From positions 88,720 to 152,719 of the forward strand of contig NZ_PZJO01000001.1 of NCBI RefSeq assembly GCF_003206575.1: a stretch of DNA of 64,000 bases, written 5' to 3'. This stretch comes from Salinicola endophyticus (GTDB lineage: Bacteria > Pseudomonadota > Gammaproteobacteria > Pseudomonadales > Halomonadaceae). Of the stretch, positions 25,539 to 36,782 are shown in pieces. Position 1 is the first letter of the stretch, and each line of letters opens with the position of its first letter. The position numbers and the translations under genes are program-made. Below the pieces are notes generated by a model. The model did no database searches and was not told where the DNA came from. It saw only the letters and a program-made list of their open reading frames with translations.

Positions 25539-27113
25539 TCACTCCCACTCGATCGTCGCCGGCGGCTTGCTGCTGACGTCGTAGGTCACGCGGGAAACGC
25601 CGCTGATCTCGTTGATGATGCGGTTAGAGACCTTTTCGAGCAACTCGTACGGCAGGTGGGCCCAGCGGGCGGTCATGAAGTCGATGGTTTCGACGGCGCG
25701 CAGAGCGATGACCCATTCGTAGCGGCGGCCGTCGCCGACCACGCCGACCGATTTCACCGGCAGGAAGACGGCAAAGGCCTGGCTGGTCTTGTGGTACCAG
25801 TCGGCGTTGTGCAGCTCTTCGATGAAGATGGCATCGGCTTCACGCAGGATGTCGGCGTACTCTTTTTTGACTTCGCCGAGAATACGCACGCCCAGGCCCG
25901 GCCCCGGGAAGGGGTGACGGTAGACCATGTCGTAGGGCAGGCCGAGTTCCAGGCCGAGCTTGCGCACTTCGTCCTTGAACAGTTCACGCAGCGGTTCGAC
26001 CAGTTTGAGCTTCATGGTCTCGGGCAGGCCGCCGACGTTGTGGTGCGACTTGATCACGTGGGCCTTGCCGGTCTTGCTGGCGGCGGATTCGATCACGTCC
26101 GGGTAGATGGTGCCCTGGGCGAGGAAGTCGACACCGTCGATCTTGGCCGCTTCGCGGTCGAACACGTCGATGAAGGTGTTGCCGATGATCTTACGCTTGG
26201 CTTCGGGGTCGTTTTCACCGCCGAGCTTGGTCAGGAACTCGTCTTCGGCGTCGACCCGGATCACCTTGACCCCCATGTGCTGGGAGAAGGTCTCCATCAC
26301 CTGGTCACCTTCTTGCTTGCGCAGCAGGCCGTTGTCGACGAACACACAGGTGAGCTGATCGCCGATCGCCTTGTGCAGGAGTGCGGCGACCACGGAGGAG
26401 TCGACCCCGCCGGAGAGGCCGAGCAGTACGTGGCGGTCGCCGACCTGGGCGCGGACGCGCTCGGTCAGATCTTCGATGATCTGGGCCGGGGTCCACAGCC
26501 GCTCGGCCTGGCAGATCTCGAGCACGAAGCGTTCGAGGATGCGCTGGCCCTGCAGGGTGTGGGTCACTTCCGGGTGGAACTGTACGCCGTAGAAGCGCTT
26601 TTCCGCCCAGCTCATGGCGGCGATCGGGCAGCTCTGCGTCGAGGCGGTGACGGTGAACTCAGCCGGGGCGCGGGCGACCTTGTCGCCGTGGCTCATCCAG
26701 ACGTCGAGCAGTGCGCCGCCATCGTGGCCGACGTGATCCTTGATGCCACCGAGCAGGTCGTCTTCGCTGGAGACGTTGATCTGGGCGTAGCCGAACTCAC
26801 GCTTGTCGGAGCCTTCGGTGGCGCCGCCGAGCTGTTCCGCCATGGTCTGCATGCCGTAGCAGATGCCGAACACCGGCAGGCCCAGTTCGAACACGCACTC
26901 GGGGGCACGCGGGGAGCCCAGCTCGGAGACCGACTCCGGCCCGCCGGAGAGGATGATGCCGTTGGGGTTGTATTCGCGGATCTCTTCTTCGGTGATATCG
27001 AAGGCGCGGATCTCCGAGTAGACACCGATTTCGCGCACGCGGCGAGCGATCAGCTGGGTGTACTGGGAGCCGAAGTCGAGAATCAGGATCTTGTGCGAAT
27101 GGATGTCGGTCAT
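25539..27113 (-). CDS. guaA: GMP synthase (glutamine-hydrolysing)
   Basis: A 524-residue two-domain GMP synthase, which converts XMP, ATP and glutamine to GMP in purine synthesis. The N-terminal class I amidotransferase has the nucleophile Cys85 in GICYGMQ and the histidine/glutamate pair in [10 protein letters not shown]. The ATP-pyrophosphatase domain has the PP-loop [17 protein letters not shown]. The C-terminal dimerisation domain ends in [10 protein letters not shown]. The start is the ATG at 27113 ([15 protein letters not shown]). It lies 170 bases downstream of guaB on the same strand and ends in a terminator. Confidence 0.98.
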   Translation of the reverse strand: MTDIHSHKILILDFGSQYTQLIARRVREIGVYSEIRAFDITEEEIREYNPNGIILSGGPESVSELGSPRAPECVFELGLPVFGICYGMQTMAEQLGGATEGSDKREFGYAQINVSSEDDLLGGIKDHVGHDGGALLDVWMSHGDKVARAPAEFTVTASTQSCPIAAMSWAEKRFYGVQFHPEVTHTLQGQRILERFVLEICQAERLWTPAQIIEDLTERVRAQVGDRHVLLGLSGGVDSSVVAALLHKAIGDQLTCVFVDNGLLRKQEGDQVMETFSQHMGVKVIRVDAEDEFLTKLGGENDPEAKRKIIGNTFIDVFDREAAKIDGVDFLAQGTIYPDVIESAASKTGKAHVIKSHHNVGGLPETMKLKLVEPLRELFKDEVRKLGLELGLPYDMVYRHPFPGPGLGVRILGEVKKEYADILREADAIFIEELHNADWYHKTSQAFAVFLPVKSVGVVGDGRRYEWVIALRAVETIDFMTARWAHLPYELLEKVSNRIINEISGVSRVTYDVSSKPPATIEWE

Positions 27114-27283
27114 CGAATGAGCCCTGGGTGTGAGTCTTAAACGAGCAGCGGCGCTGTTAGGCGCCGCTGACAAAGCCGGAAATGGCGGGAAACTGTGTCG
27201 ATGGCCGAGTCCCTGGTGGGGGCACTCGGCCATGACGTGAAACCTTTCGAGCGATGCTCAAAGGGTTCCAGAATCACTAACGA
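27114..27283. other. guaB-guaA intergenic region with several hairpins
   Basis: This 170-base gap holds three inverted repeats: 27147-27168 (AGCGGCGC arms), 27202-27232 (TGGCCGAGT arms) and an imperfect one around 27240-27275. None is followed by a T-run on the minus strand. They may stabilise or process the guaBA message or allow partial attenuation between the two genes. Confidence 0.5.
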
Positions 27284-28849
<1,566 letters not shown>

Positions 28850-28859
28850 TTAATCGCGC

Positions 28860-28888
28860 ATTATAGTCATTTGGTCGATGACGCTCAA
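28860..28888 (-). promoter_or_regulatory. Sigma-70 promoter of guaBA
   Basis: On the minus strand TTGAGC (28888-28883) and TATAAT (28865-28860) are separated by exactly 17 bases. The -10 is consensus and the -35 differs at two positions. It lies in the guaB/xseA divergent gap and points at guaB. Confidence 0.85.
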
Positions 28889-28997
28889 TCCCGATAGAGA
28901 AGTCACACGCGGCCGAAGTGGCCCGACGGGTCGCGCTGCCGCCCGTGGCGGCCTTCGTGTTACGCTGCCGGGCCACCCCCGAGCGCTGGAAACCCGC

Positions 28998-30380
28998 ATG
29001 CCCGCCCCGACGCCCCAGGCCCTTTCTGTCAGCGATCTCAACCGCCAGGCCCGCCAGATGCTGGAGCGCGGCTTCGGCGACTGCTGGGTCGAGGGCGAGA
29101 TATCGGGGCTGGCGCGTCCCGCTTCCGGGCATATCTACTTCAGCCTGAAAGACGCTAAGGCCCAGCTCAAGTGCGCGTTCTTCCGCAACCGGGCGAGCCT
29201 GTCGCGCACGCCGCTGAAGGATGGCGACCGGATCAAGGTGCGCGGACGGGTGTCGATCTTCGAGCCGCGCGGCGACTATCAGTTGATCGTCGATGCCGTG
29301 CAGCCGAGCGGCGAAGGCGAACTGATGGCGGCCTACGAGCGGCTCAAGCGCCAGCTGGAGGCCGAGGGCGTGTTCGCCAATGCGCGCGCCCTGCCCTATC
29401 CGCCGCGTCATCTGGCGCTGATCACCTCCCCCAGCGGCGCGGCGATCCGCGATGTGCTGGCGGTGCTCGCGGCGCGCTGGCCGCTGACCAAGGTGAGCCT
29501 GTTCCCGACGCCGGTACAGGGGCGCGAGGCGCCGCTGGCGCTGATCCGTGCGCTCGCGCTGATCAACCGCCAGGCGCGGCGGGACGCCGAGACGCCGGTC
29601 GCGGAGCGGGCACCGGGCGCCCCCGAGCCGTTCGACGCCGTGCTGGTTACCCGCGGCGGCGGCAGCCTGGAAGACCTATGGGCATTCAATGACGAACATC
29701 TGGCGCGGGCGATCTTTCATTCGCGCCTGCCGGTGCTGGCCGCCATCGGCCACGAGGTGGATTTCACCCTGGCCGAGTTCGCCGCCGATCTGCGCGCGCC
29801 GACCCCCTCGGCGGCGGCGGAGCGGCTGGTGCCGGACCGCCGCGAGCTGAGCGCGGGGCTGGCCCAGCAGCGCGGTCGGCTGGTGCGCGCCTGGCAGCAG
29901 CGTGCCGATGCCGAGGCGCAGCGCCTGGATCACCTGCGCGCGCGCCTACGCCATCCCGGCGAGCGTCTGGCCCAGCAGCGCCAGCACCTGGATGGGCTGG
30001 AGCGGCGTCTACGTCTGGCGATGCGCCAGCGTCTGCAACAGGAGCGCCAGCGTTACGATGCCACCCAGCGCCGCTTTGCCCTGCTCGACCCCAGCCGCAC
30101 CCTGGGCCAGGCCCGCGAGCGGGTCGAGCGCCTGGGCACGCGCCTCGAGGCCGCCCAGCAGATGCGGCTGCGCCAGGAGCGCCAGCGGCTCGAAGGGGTG
30201 GCGCGGGAGCTCAATGCGGTCAGCCCGCTGGCGGTACTCGGACGCGGCTACGCCATCCTGCAGGATGACAGCGGCCAGGTGATCCGCGCCGCCAGCCAGA
30301 CCCAGCCGGGGCAGACGCTCACCGCCCGCCTCGGCGAGGGGCGTCTGAAGCTGGAAGTGAAGCGCCGCCTGAAGGGCTAA
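28998..30380 (+). CDS. xseA: Exodeoxyribonuclease VII large subunit
   Basis: A 460-residue XseA, the large subunit of the single-strand exonuclease that with XseB degrades ssDNA in both directions. The N-terminal OB fold has CWVEGEISGLARPASGHIYF and DRIKVRGRVSIFEPRGDYQL. The catalytic core has ALITSPSGAAIRDVL, the RGGGSLEDLWAFNDE motif and AIGHEVDFTLAEFAADLRAP. A long Gln/Arg-rich coiled coil (about 285-405) precedes the conserved end LGRGYAILQD. It is divergent from guaB, a common gammaproteobacterial arrangement. xseB is not in the window. Confidence 0.97.
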   Translation: MPAPTPQALSVSDLNRQARQMLERGFGDCWVEGEISGLARPASGHIYFSLKDAKAQLKCAFFRNRASLSRTPLKDGDRIKVRGRVSIFEPRGDYQLIVDAVQPSGEGELMAAYERLKRQLEAEGVFANARALPYPPRHLALITSPSGAAIRDVLAVLAARWPLTKVSLFPTPVQGREAPLALIRALALINRQARRDAETPVAERAPGAPEPFDAVLVTRGGGSLEDLWAFNDEHLARAIFHSRLPVLAAIGHEVDFTLAEFAADLRAPTPSAAAERLVPDRRELSAGLAQQRGRLVRAWQQRADAEAQRLDHLRARLRHPGERLAQQRQHLDGLERRLRLAMRQRLQQERQRYDATQRRFALLDPSRTLGQARERVERLGTRLEAAQQMRLRQERQRLEGVARELNAVSPLAVLGRGYAILQDDSGQVIRAASQTQPGQTLTARLGEGRLKLEVKRRLKG

Positions 30381-30432
30381 AAACCACAGCGGTGATACAA
30401 CCCTCAGGGACCCGTTTCAGCGTTGATGCGCT

Positions 30433-31257
30433 TCAGCTCTGCCCCACCCTTCGCGCCGGACGCTGCTCCGGGTCACCCGGCTGCACGAGATGAATCCGCG
30501 TACCACCCTCACCCTTCCCTAGCCCCGGCTTGAGCCGCTGCTCGCCGTCGTAATGGCCGCCGTTCTGGCGCCGATAGGCGATCGGCGCATCGCTGAACAG
30601 CCCCGCCAGGCGCTGCTCGAGATCCGCCGCCACCTGCTGCCAGCCGGCATCGTCCAGGCGGTCGCTCGAATAGACCGGAAACGGCGGCATGACCGTCAGC
30701 CCGGGATAGAACAGCGTGCCGTGGTGGATCGGCCACAGAATCTCCTCCAGGCTGCCGTTGACGCCGCGCTCGCTGTAGTGCGGCGCGCGACCGCCGATCG
30801 GCACCATCAGCATGGCGCGGCGCCCGGCCAGCATGCCTTCGCCGTAGCGGTCGCCCCAGCGCTCGCCGCCATGCTCCCCCACGCCATAGGCGAAGCCGAA
30901 GGCGAACACCCGGTCGACCCAGCCCTTGAGGATCGCCGGCATGCCGAACCACCACAGCGGAAAGCTGAACAGCACCGCATCGGCCCACAACAGCTTCTGC
31001 TGCTCGGCGGCGATATCCGCGGTCTGGGTATCGGCGGCGTAGGCGTGGCGGGACTCGGCGATATAGCTCAGCCGCTCGGCATCGAACGTCTCGGTGAAAT
31101 CCTCGCGGTCGGCGAGTGTCTTCCAGCGCATGGCGTAGAGGTCGGAGACCTGCACCTCGTGCCCTTGCGCTTCAAGGGTGGCCACCGCCAGGTCCTTCAG
31201 CGCACTGGTCAGCGACTGCGGTTCGGGGTGGGCGTGGACGATCAGGATATGGGACAT
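30433..31257 (-). CDS. NAD(P)H dehydrogenase (quinone), flavodoxin-2 family
   Basis: A 274-residue flavodoxin-2 fold protein (NQO1/MdaB/KefF-like). The N-terminal flavin loop is ILIVHAHPEPQSLTSALKD. The middle has LLWADAVLFSFPLWWFGMPAI then LKGWVDRVFAFGFAYG, the characteristic W-F-P-L-W-W and KGW-DRVF motifs. It reduces quinones by two electrons with bound FAD or FMN. The ATG at 31257 matches the family start. It is divergent from a LysR regulator across about 110 bases and is its likely target. Confidence 0.92.
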   Translation of the reverse strand: MSHILIVHAHPEPQSLTSALKDLAVATLEAQGHEVQVSDLYAMRWKTLADREDFTETFDAERLSYIAESRHAYAADTQTADIAAEQQKLLWADAVLFSFPLWWFGMPAILKGWVDRVFAFGFAYGVGEHGGERWGDRYGEGMLAGRRAMLMVPIGGRAPHYSERGVNGSLEEILWPIHHGTLFYPGLTVMPPFPVYSSDRLDDAGWQQVAADLEQRLAGLFSDAPIAYRRQNGGHYDGEQRLKPGLGKGEGGTRIHLVQPGDPEQRPARRVGQS

Positions 31258-31325
31258 GCCGGCTCCTTGTCGGTGGTCGTTCCGCGGATGTGCGGGGTCG
31301 ATCACGATCTTGCCGCCGGCTCTGG

Positions 31326-31343
31326 TATCTTTGAAATTGGATA
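31326..31343. promoter_or_regulatory. Candidate LysR-type operator
   Basis: TATC-N10-GATA, an interrupted palindrome of LysR spacing, lies 24-41 bases upstream of the LysR ATG. It sits in the divergent gap with the quinone reductase, where such regulators usually bind. Confidence 0.45.
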
Positions 31344-31366
31344 TTTTATTGCCAGGTATAAACTGA

Positions 31367-32314
31367 ATGGATATCGAGCGGCTGGACCTCAATCTGCTGG
31401 TGACCCTCGACACCCTGCTGGCGGAGCGCAACGTCAGCCGTGCCGCCGATCGCCTGCATCTCAGCCAGCCGGCGATCTCCACCCGCCTGACCCGGCTGCG
31501 TGAGCTGCTGGGTGACCCGCTGCTGCTGCCCGCCCAGCGCGGCATGATCCCGACCCAGCGCGCACTGGAGCTGCAGGCGCCGCTGCACGCGGCCCTCGAG
31601 AGCGTGCGCCAGGTGGTGGCGAGCACCAGCCCCTTCGACCCGGCCACCGCCAGTGCCACGGTGACCCTCGCCGCCAGCGATTACGTACAGTACGCGGTGC
31701 TGCTGCCACTGGCCCTGGCGCTGAGACGCGAGGCCCCGGGGCTGGCGATCGCCTGGCGCACGCTGGACCACGCCGCACTAGCGGCGCAGATGGCCCGGGG
31801 TGAGGTCGATCTGGCACTGACAATGCCGGAGATGGCGCCGGACACTCTGCGCATGCGCAGGCTCTACCACGAGCACTACGTGGCCATCGCCCGCGCCGGG
31901 CACCCCGAGGTGAGCGACCCGCTCGATCTCGATACTTTCTGCGCGCTGGAGCACGTCATCGTCTCACCCCAGGGCGGCGGCTTTCACGGGCCGGTGGACG
32001 ACGCCCTGGCGGCGGTCGGCCGGCGCCGCCGTGTCGCGCTCTCGGCACCGGGGTTCCTGGTCGTGCCGGAGATCGTGGCGCGCAGCGAGCTGCTCGCCCT
32101 GGTGCCCTCACGGGTCGCCGCGGGGCGTGGCGAACGGCTACAGCGACTGGTGCCGCCGCTGATCGTGCCCGGGTTCGATATGGCCCTGCTGTGGCACGAG
32201 CGCACCACCACCCATCCGCTGCAGCGCTGGCTACGTCAGCGCCTCGAAGGGCTGGTCCAGGCGCACGGCTCGGCTCAGCAGGAAACGTCGGTGGGGCAGG
32301 AGAGCGCGGGGTAG
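31367..32314 (+). CDS. LysR family transcriptional regulator
   Basis: A 315-residue LysR regulator of the NodD/SyrM-like subgroup. The N-terminus is LDLNLLVTLDTLLAERNVSR, the helix-turn-helix RAADRLHLSQPAISTRLTRL, then LLPAQRGMIPTQRA. The effector domain runs from about residue 95. It faces the quinone reductase, suggesting control of quinone or electrophile stress. It ends in a Ser/Gln-rich tail. The ATG at 31367 opens directly with the family motif. Confidence 0.92.
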   Translation: MDIERLDLNLLVTLDTLLAERNVSRAADRLHLSQPAISTRLTRLRELLGDPLLLPAQRGMIPTQRALELQAPLHAALESVRQVVASTSPFDPATASATVTLAASDYVQYAVLLPLALALRREAPGLAIAWRTLDHAALAAQMARGEVDLALTMPEMAPDTLRMRRLYHEHYVAIARAGHPEVSDPLDLDTFCALEHVIVSPQGGGFHGPVDDALAAVGRRRRVALSAPGFLVVPEIVARSELLALVPSRVAAGRGERLQRLVPPLIVPGFDMALLWHERTTTHPLQRWLRQRLEGLVQAHGSAQQETSVGQESAG

Positions 32315-32400
32315 ACAGCCATATCGGCGGCTGGCCGGCGCCGGCTGAGCCGCCATGGCGGCGGCATCAGCCGGGCAAGAGACGAACGGGTGGGCCGCGC

Positions 32401-33831
<1,431 letters not shown>

Positions 33832-33934
33832 GAATGGACTCCTCCTGCCATCGCGCGGCCTGTCATCGGACAGACCGGTCACGTTCGGTGTGACAGGCTC
33901 GCGCAGGGTCAAAGCCGCCGCACGAGCCGATGGC

Positions 33935-34468
33935 TCAGTCGCGTGAGTTGATCGTTCTTTCGATGTCGGTGAGCGCGTCGAGCTTGTCCGACATCTCCTT
34001 GAGCTGCTGTTTCAGCGCCTGGTTCTCGTGCTTGAGCGCCTGATCTCCGCCCTCGCCCGCGCTGCTGGCGCGCTGGGCATAGAGTTGGCGGCGCTTCTCC
34101 AGGCCATTGAGCCACTGCTGCAGAAGCGGCTGCAGGCGCGTCGGCGCGCTGTTGATACTCGCCTTGTAGAGCTCGGAGGCCCGACGCCAGTCCTGGGGGG
34201 CATCCCACCCCAGGACCACCGCGCGGGCGGCCTTCTGGTCCGGGCGCGAGCCGGCCAGCCGGTCGAGCATCATCTCGCGCCACTCCTTGTCGGCGCGCTG
34301 GGCGTCGAGCCCGAAGGCGACCCAGGAGTCGAGCAGACAGACGTTGTCGGCAAACGTCGGCACCTCGCCGCACCCCTGGGGCGATGCAGCCGTGCCGGTC
34401 AGCGACTGGCAGCCGCTGAGAAGCACCAGCGCGGTCAGCGCCAGCACGCCCTTCATTCGCGTGATCAT
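33935..34468 (-). CDS. qseG: QseG-like outer-membrane lipoprotein
   Basis: A 177-residue lipoprotein. The signal peptide ends in a lipobox (LVLLSGC, Cys20). A short Cys-containing domain (GCGEVPTFADNVCLLDSW) follows, and the C-terminal third is a Lys/Glu/Gln coiled coil. In enterobacteria QseG (YfhG) lies between glrK and glrR and activates the kinase by contact in the periplasm. Sequence similarity is low, but gene position, lipobox and size agree. Its ATG overlaps the glrK stop (ATGA), while 103 bases separate it from glrR. Confidence 0.82.
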   Translation of the reverse strand: MITRMKGVLALTALVLLSGCQSLTGTAASPQGCGEVPTFADNVCLLDSWVAFGLDAQRADKEWREMMLDRLAGSRPDQKAARAVVLGWDAPQDWRRASELYKASINSAPTRLQPLLQQWLNGLEKRRQLYAQRASSAGEGGDQALKHENQALKQQLKEMSDKLDALTDIERTINSRD

Positions 34469-35964
34469 GTCATCGTCCTTGCGTCATGGGTCAGCGTGCC
34501 CGTGGGGCCACTGGCCTCGTTATCGTCGGCCGCCGCCGGCTCGACCCAGGGCAGGGTGAGACGGAAGCAGACCGGCAGTTCGGTATCCGCAGCCAGGGTC
34601 AGATCGCCCTGCTGCAGGCGCGCGCAGTCGGCGGCGATCGAGAGTCCGATCCCCGAGCCCTTGAGTGGCCCCTTGCGCCGTGCACTGCCCTGGTAGAACG
34701 CCTTGAACAGATGCTCGCGGTCGGCCTCGGCGATCGGCTCGCCGCTGTTGGCCACATCCAGCGTCAGTTCGTCGCGCTGCTGGGCCAGGCGGATGGTCAG
34801 ACGGCCGCCATCCTCGCCATAGGCGATGGCGTTGGAGATCAGGTTGTCGAGAATGCGCGCGGTACGCTCGCGGTCGGCCTGCCAGATCATCGGATGGTGC
34901 GGGCTGGTCACCTGCATCCCCTTGCTGTCGAGCGCCAGGCGGTGCTTGGCCAGCACCTCCTGGATCACCGTGGCGAGGTCGAAGCGGGTCACCGTCACGC
35001 AGCGGCTGTTCTGCAGCAGGTTGTAGTCGAGCAGTTGCTCGATCAGGCGCTGCAGCTCCTGGCCGTTGTCGTCGATCAGCCCGACGATCTCGTCCTGGCG
35101 CTCGTTGAGCTCGCCGGCGACGCCATCGGAGAGCAGCGCGGTGCCTTCACGGATGCTCGCCAGCGGGGTCTTGAGTTCGTGGGACATGTGGCGCAGGAAC
35201 TGCTGCTTCTGGGCCTCCAGCTCGGAGAGCCGCTGCGCCAACCAGGTCAGGCGATCGCCCAGCTGAACCAGCTCAGCCGGGCCCTGGATACGCACCGGCG
35301 TGGTCTCCGGTTCACCGCTGCCGAGCCCGAAGATGCGCTGCTCCAGTTGGCGGATGGGGCGAGTGATCAGCCAGGTGAAGAACAGCATCAGCATGAGGCT
35401 GGCGGAAACCAGCGCCGCCGACTGCATCCACAGCCGCGCCTTCACCGCATTGGCCTGCTTGCGGATGTTGGCGATGCGCTCGTCGATCAGGGTATTGGTC
35501 GCCTCGCGCACGGCGTCGGACTCATTGGCGAAGCCGGAGAAGCGATCGAGGAAGGCGTCCATGTCGTCGCTGGGCATCTGCGGCAGCACTGCGAGCTTGG
35601 CATAGCGCTTAGCCAGCGACTGGAAGTCGGGGTTGTCACCCATCAGCGCCCGGTGCTGGGCCAGCAGCTCGCCGAACTGACGCGACTTCTCGTTGTAGAT
35701 GTCGCGCAGCCCCTCCTCTTCGATCACCGCGTACTGGCGCGCACTGCGCTCCATCTGCAGCGCCAGCGAGCTGAGCATGCGCGCGCGGCGGGTCTCCTCC
35801 ACTGCCTGGCGCGCGCTCTGGTCGGCCAGCGAGGAGAGCTGGGAGAGTGCCTGGCCGGCCTGGAACATGAGAATCGCGATCGGCAGCATGACGAAGAGGA
35901 ACGCCAGCAGTACCAGTTGCATCAGTGAGCGCGGGCGCCAGCGCCGGGAGAGCTCGGAAGTCAT
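34465..35964 (-). CDS. glrK: Sensor histidine kinase GlrK (QseE)
   Basis: A 499-residue membrane sensor kinase. It opens with SRRWRPRSLMQLVLLAFLFVML, like E. coli GlrK, which fixes the start at the ATG at 35964; one at 36000 would add 12 residues. The first membrane helix is at about 14-34, a helical periplasmic domain at 35-185, a second helix (ALVSASLMLMLFFTWLI), a HAMP segment, the phosphoacceptor FLRHMSHELKTPLASIREG, and N, G1 and G2 boxes (LISNAIAYGEDGG, GSGIGLSIAA). It phosphorylates GlrR. It is the first gene of glrK-qseG-glrR and lies downstream of a terminated RNA locus. Confidence 0.94.
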   Translation of the reverse strand: MTSELSRRWRPRSLMQLVLLAFLFVMLPIAILMFQAGQALSQLSSLADQSARQAVEETRRARMLSSLALQMERSARQYAVIEEEGLRDIYNEKSRQFGELLAQHRALMGDNPDFQSLAKRYAKLAVLPQMPSDDMDAFLDRFSGFANESDAVREATNTLIDERIANIRKQANAVKARLWMQSAALVSASLMLMLFFTWLITRPIRQLEQRIFGLGSGEPETTPVRIQGPAELVQLGDRLTWLAQRLSELEAQKQQFLRHMSHELKTPLASIREGTALLSDGVAGELNERQDEIVGLIDDNGQELQRLIEQLLDYNLLQNSRCVTVTRFDLATVIQEVLAKHRLALDSKGMQVTSPHHPMIWQADRERTARILDNLISNAIAYGEDGGRLTIRLAQQRDELTLDVANSGEPIAEADREHLFKAFYQGSARRKGPLKGSGIGLSIAADCARLQQGDLTLAADTELPVCFRLTLPWVEPAAADDNEASGPTGTLTHDARTMT

Positions 35965-36080
35965 AAGCGTGGCTCTGTGCAGGAGGCCCATTTGAGTCAT
36001 GGATCGTTCCGCAAGGATAACATTTTTATTGAATGCCCATGCGCTGACACAGGCGCCCCGGCGCAGCTGCAGAAGCCGCA

Positions 36081-36107
36081 AAAAAAGAGGGCCGGCAGAG
36101 CCGGCCC
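36081..36107 (-). terminator. Rho-independent terminator upstream of glrK
   Basis: A GGGCCGG/CCGGCCC stem with a five-base loop (36089-36107) is followed on the minus strand by TCTTTTTT. No coding gene ends just before it on that strand, since argA ends 665 bases upstream. It therefore implies a separate transcript between argA and glrK. Confidence 0.88.
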
Positions 36108-36521
36108 AAGGTACGCAGGGAACTGAAGGGTTACTGGAACGCCCTTGAAAAACTGCCTGAATCAGCTGTTCGAAGGCGTACCGCGGGCCGCGAGGCCCCT
36201 GGAACCGCGATGACGACATCTGCCAATCAGGGGCTGTCGTAACACGTGGCGGCGAACCGCCTGTCCCAGTCCTGAACCGGTCGCCGCAGCGGCCGGTCAT
36301 AAAATGGTCCCCTCGCAGGAGGGGGAAGGCATCCTTGCCGGGGCGTCCTTGCCCTAATGGTGCATCTCCTTGCCCGCAGGCCGCACCCGTCTCATCGCAA
36401 CCTAAGTCACACATCGCGTGGAGCGGACGCTCTCGAGTTCACCGGGCCCGGCACAGGGTGATGATGGGCCGCGGCGAGACTCGATGAGACGAACTCGGAA
36501 GATTCGTCTCGTCGCTCTCGG
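36081..36521 (-). ncRNA. Candidate GlrR/sigma-54-controlled small RNA (glmY position)
   Basis: A transcript is predicted from about 12 bases downstream of the sigma-54 -12 element to the terminator. No ribosome-bound gene is evident in it. Near the 5' end it would fold a perfect 8-base stem (GAGACGAA/TTCGTCTC) with a nine-base loop. A second hairpin near 36309-36325 followed by ATTTTAT might end a shorter form of about 210-220 nt. In enterobacteria the sRNA GlmY occupies this exact place, upstream of glrK and driven by sigma-54 and GlrR. No sequence identity to GlmY is claimed. A long leader of glrK is the alternative. Confidence 0.5.
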
Positions 36522-36531
36522 AGAATGATAT

Positions 36532-36547
36532 TGCCAAGGGTGTGCCA
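36532..36547 (-). promoter_or_regulatory. Sigma-54 promoter
   Basis: The minus strand reads TGGCAC-ACCCT-TGGCA. The essential GG (-24) and GC (-12) dinucleotides are at the correct spacing, with one mismatch to TGGCAC-N5-TTGCA. An AT-rich stretch at 36548-36582 directly upstream could take an IHF bend. It is directed towards glrK, the operon that encodes a sigma-54 activator. Confidence 0.72.
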
Positions 36548-36654
36548 ATTTTTTATTTTTATTTTAAAAACAACAACTTATTAATGGCACAAACAGCGAC
36601 GATCATCGACGGGAGGGAGACACGGTGGCAACGGAAGGAATTGGCGCGCCAAAG

Positions 36655-36672
36655 CGTCGGCAATGAGCGACG
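36655..36672. promoter_or_regulatory. Candidate GlrR binding site 3
   Basis: CGTC-N10-GACG, with the GTC-N10-GAC core of the enterobacterial GlrR consensus TGTC-N10-GACA. It lies about 110 bases upstream of the sigma-54 promoter. Confidence 0.55.
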
Positions 36673-36719
36673 CTTTATCGGCGATTTTCAATAAATGCTT
36701 ATTGATCAGAAACTTGACA

Positions 36720-36737
36720 TGTATCCATAAAGAGACA
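36720..36737. promoter_or_regulatory. Candidate GlrR binding site 2
   Basis: TGTA-N10-GACA matches seven of the eight fixed positions of TGTC-N10-GACA. It lies about 175 bases upstream of the sigma-54 promoter. Confidence 0.55.
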
Positions 36738-36764
36738 CCCCGACCCGAAACCCGGGCCAAAAGG

Positions 36765-36782
36765 TGTCGCTTCAGAGCGACT
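36765..36782. promoter_or_regulatory. Candidate GlrR binding site 1 (overlaps the argA 3' end)
   Basis: TGTC-N10-GACT matches seven of the eight fixed positions of the GlrR consensus. It covers the argA stop codon and last codons, and lies about 220 bases upstream of the sigma-54 promoter. Confidence 0.55.

Noticed and set aside
36001-36414. Upstream extension of the glrK reading frame
   Set aside because: The extension runs through the terminator and the candidate RNA. GlrK homologues begin at the residues encoded from 35964.
36081-36521. RNase P RNA, tmRNA, 6S or 4.5S RNA in the argA-glrK gap
   Set aside because: None of the conserved cores recalled for these RNAs is present. Only the sRNA-like promoter and terminator logic remains.
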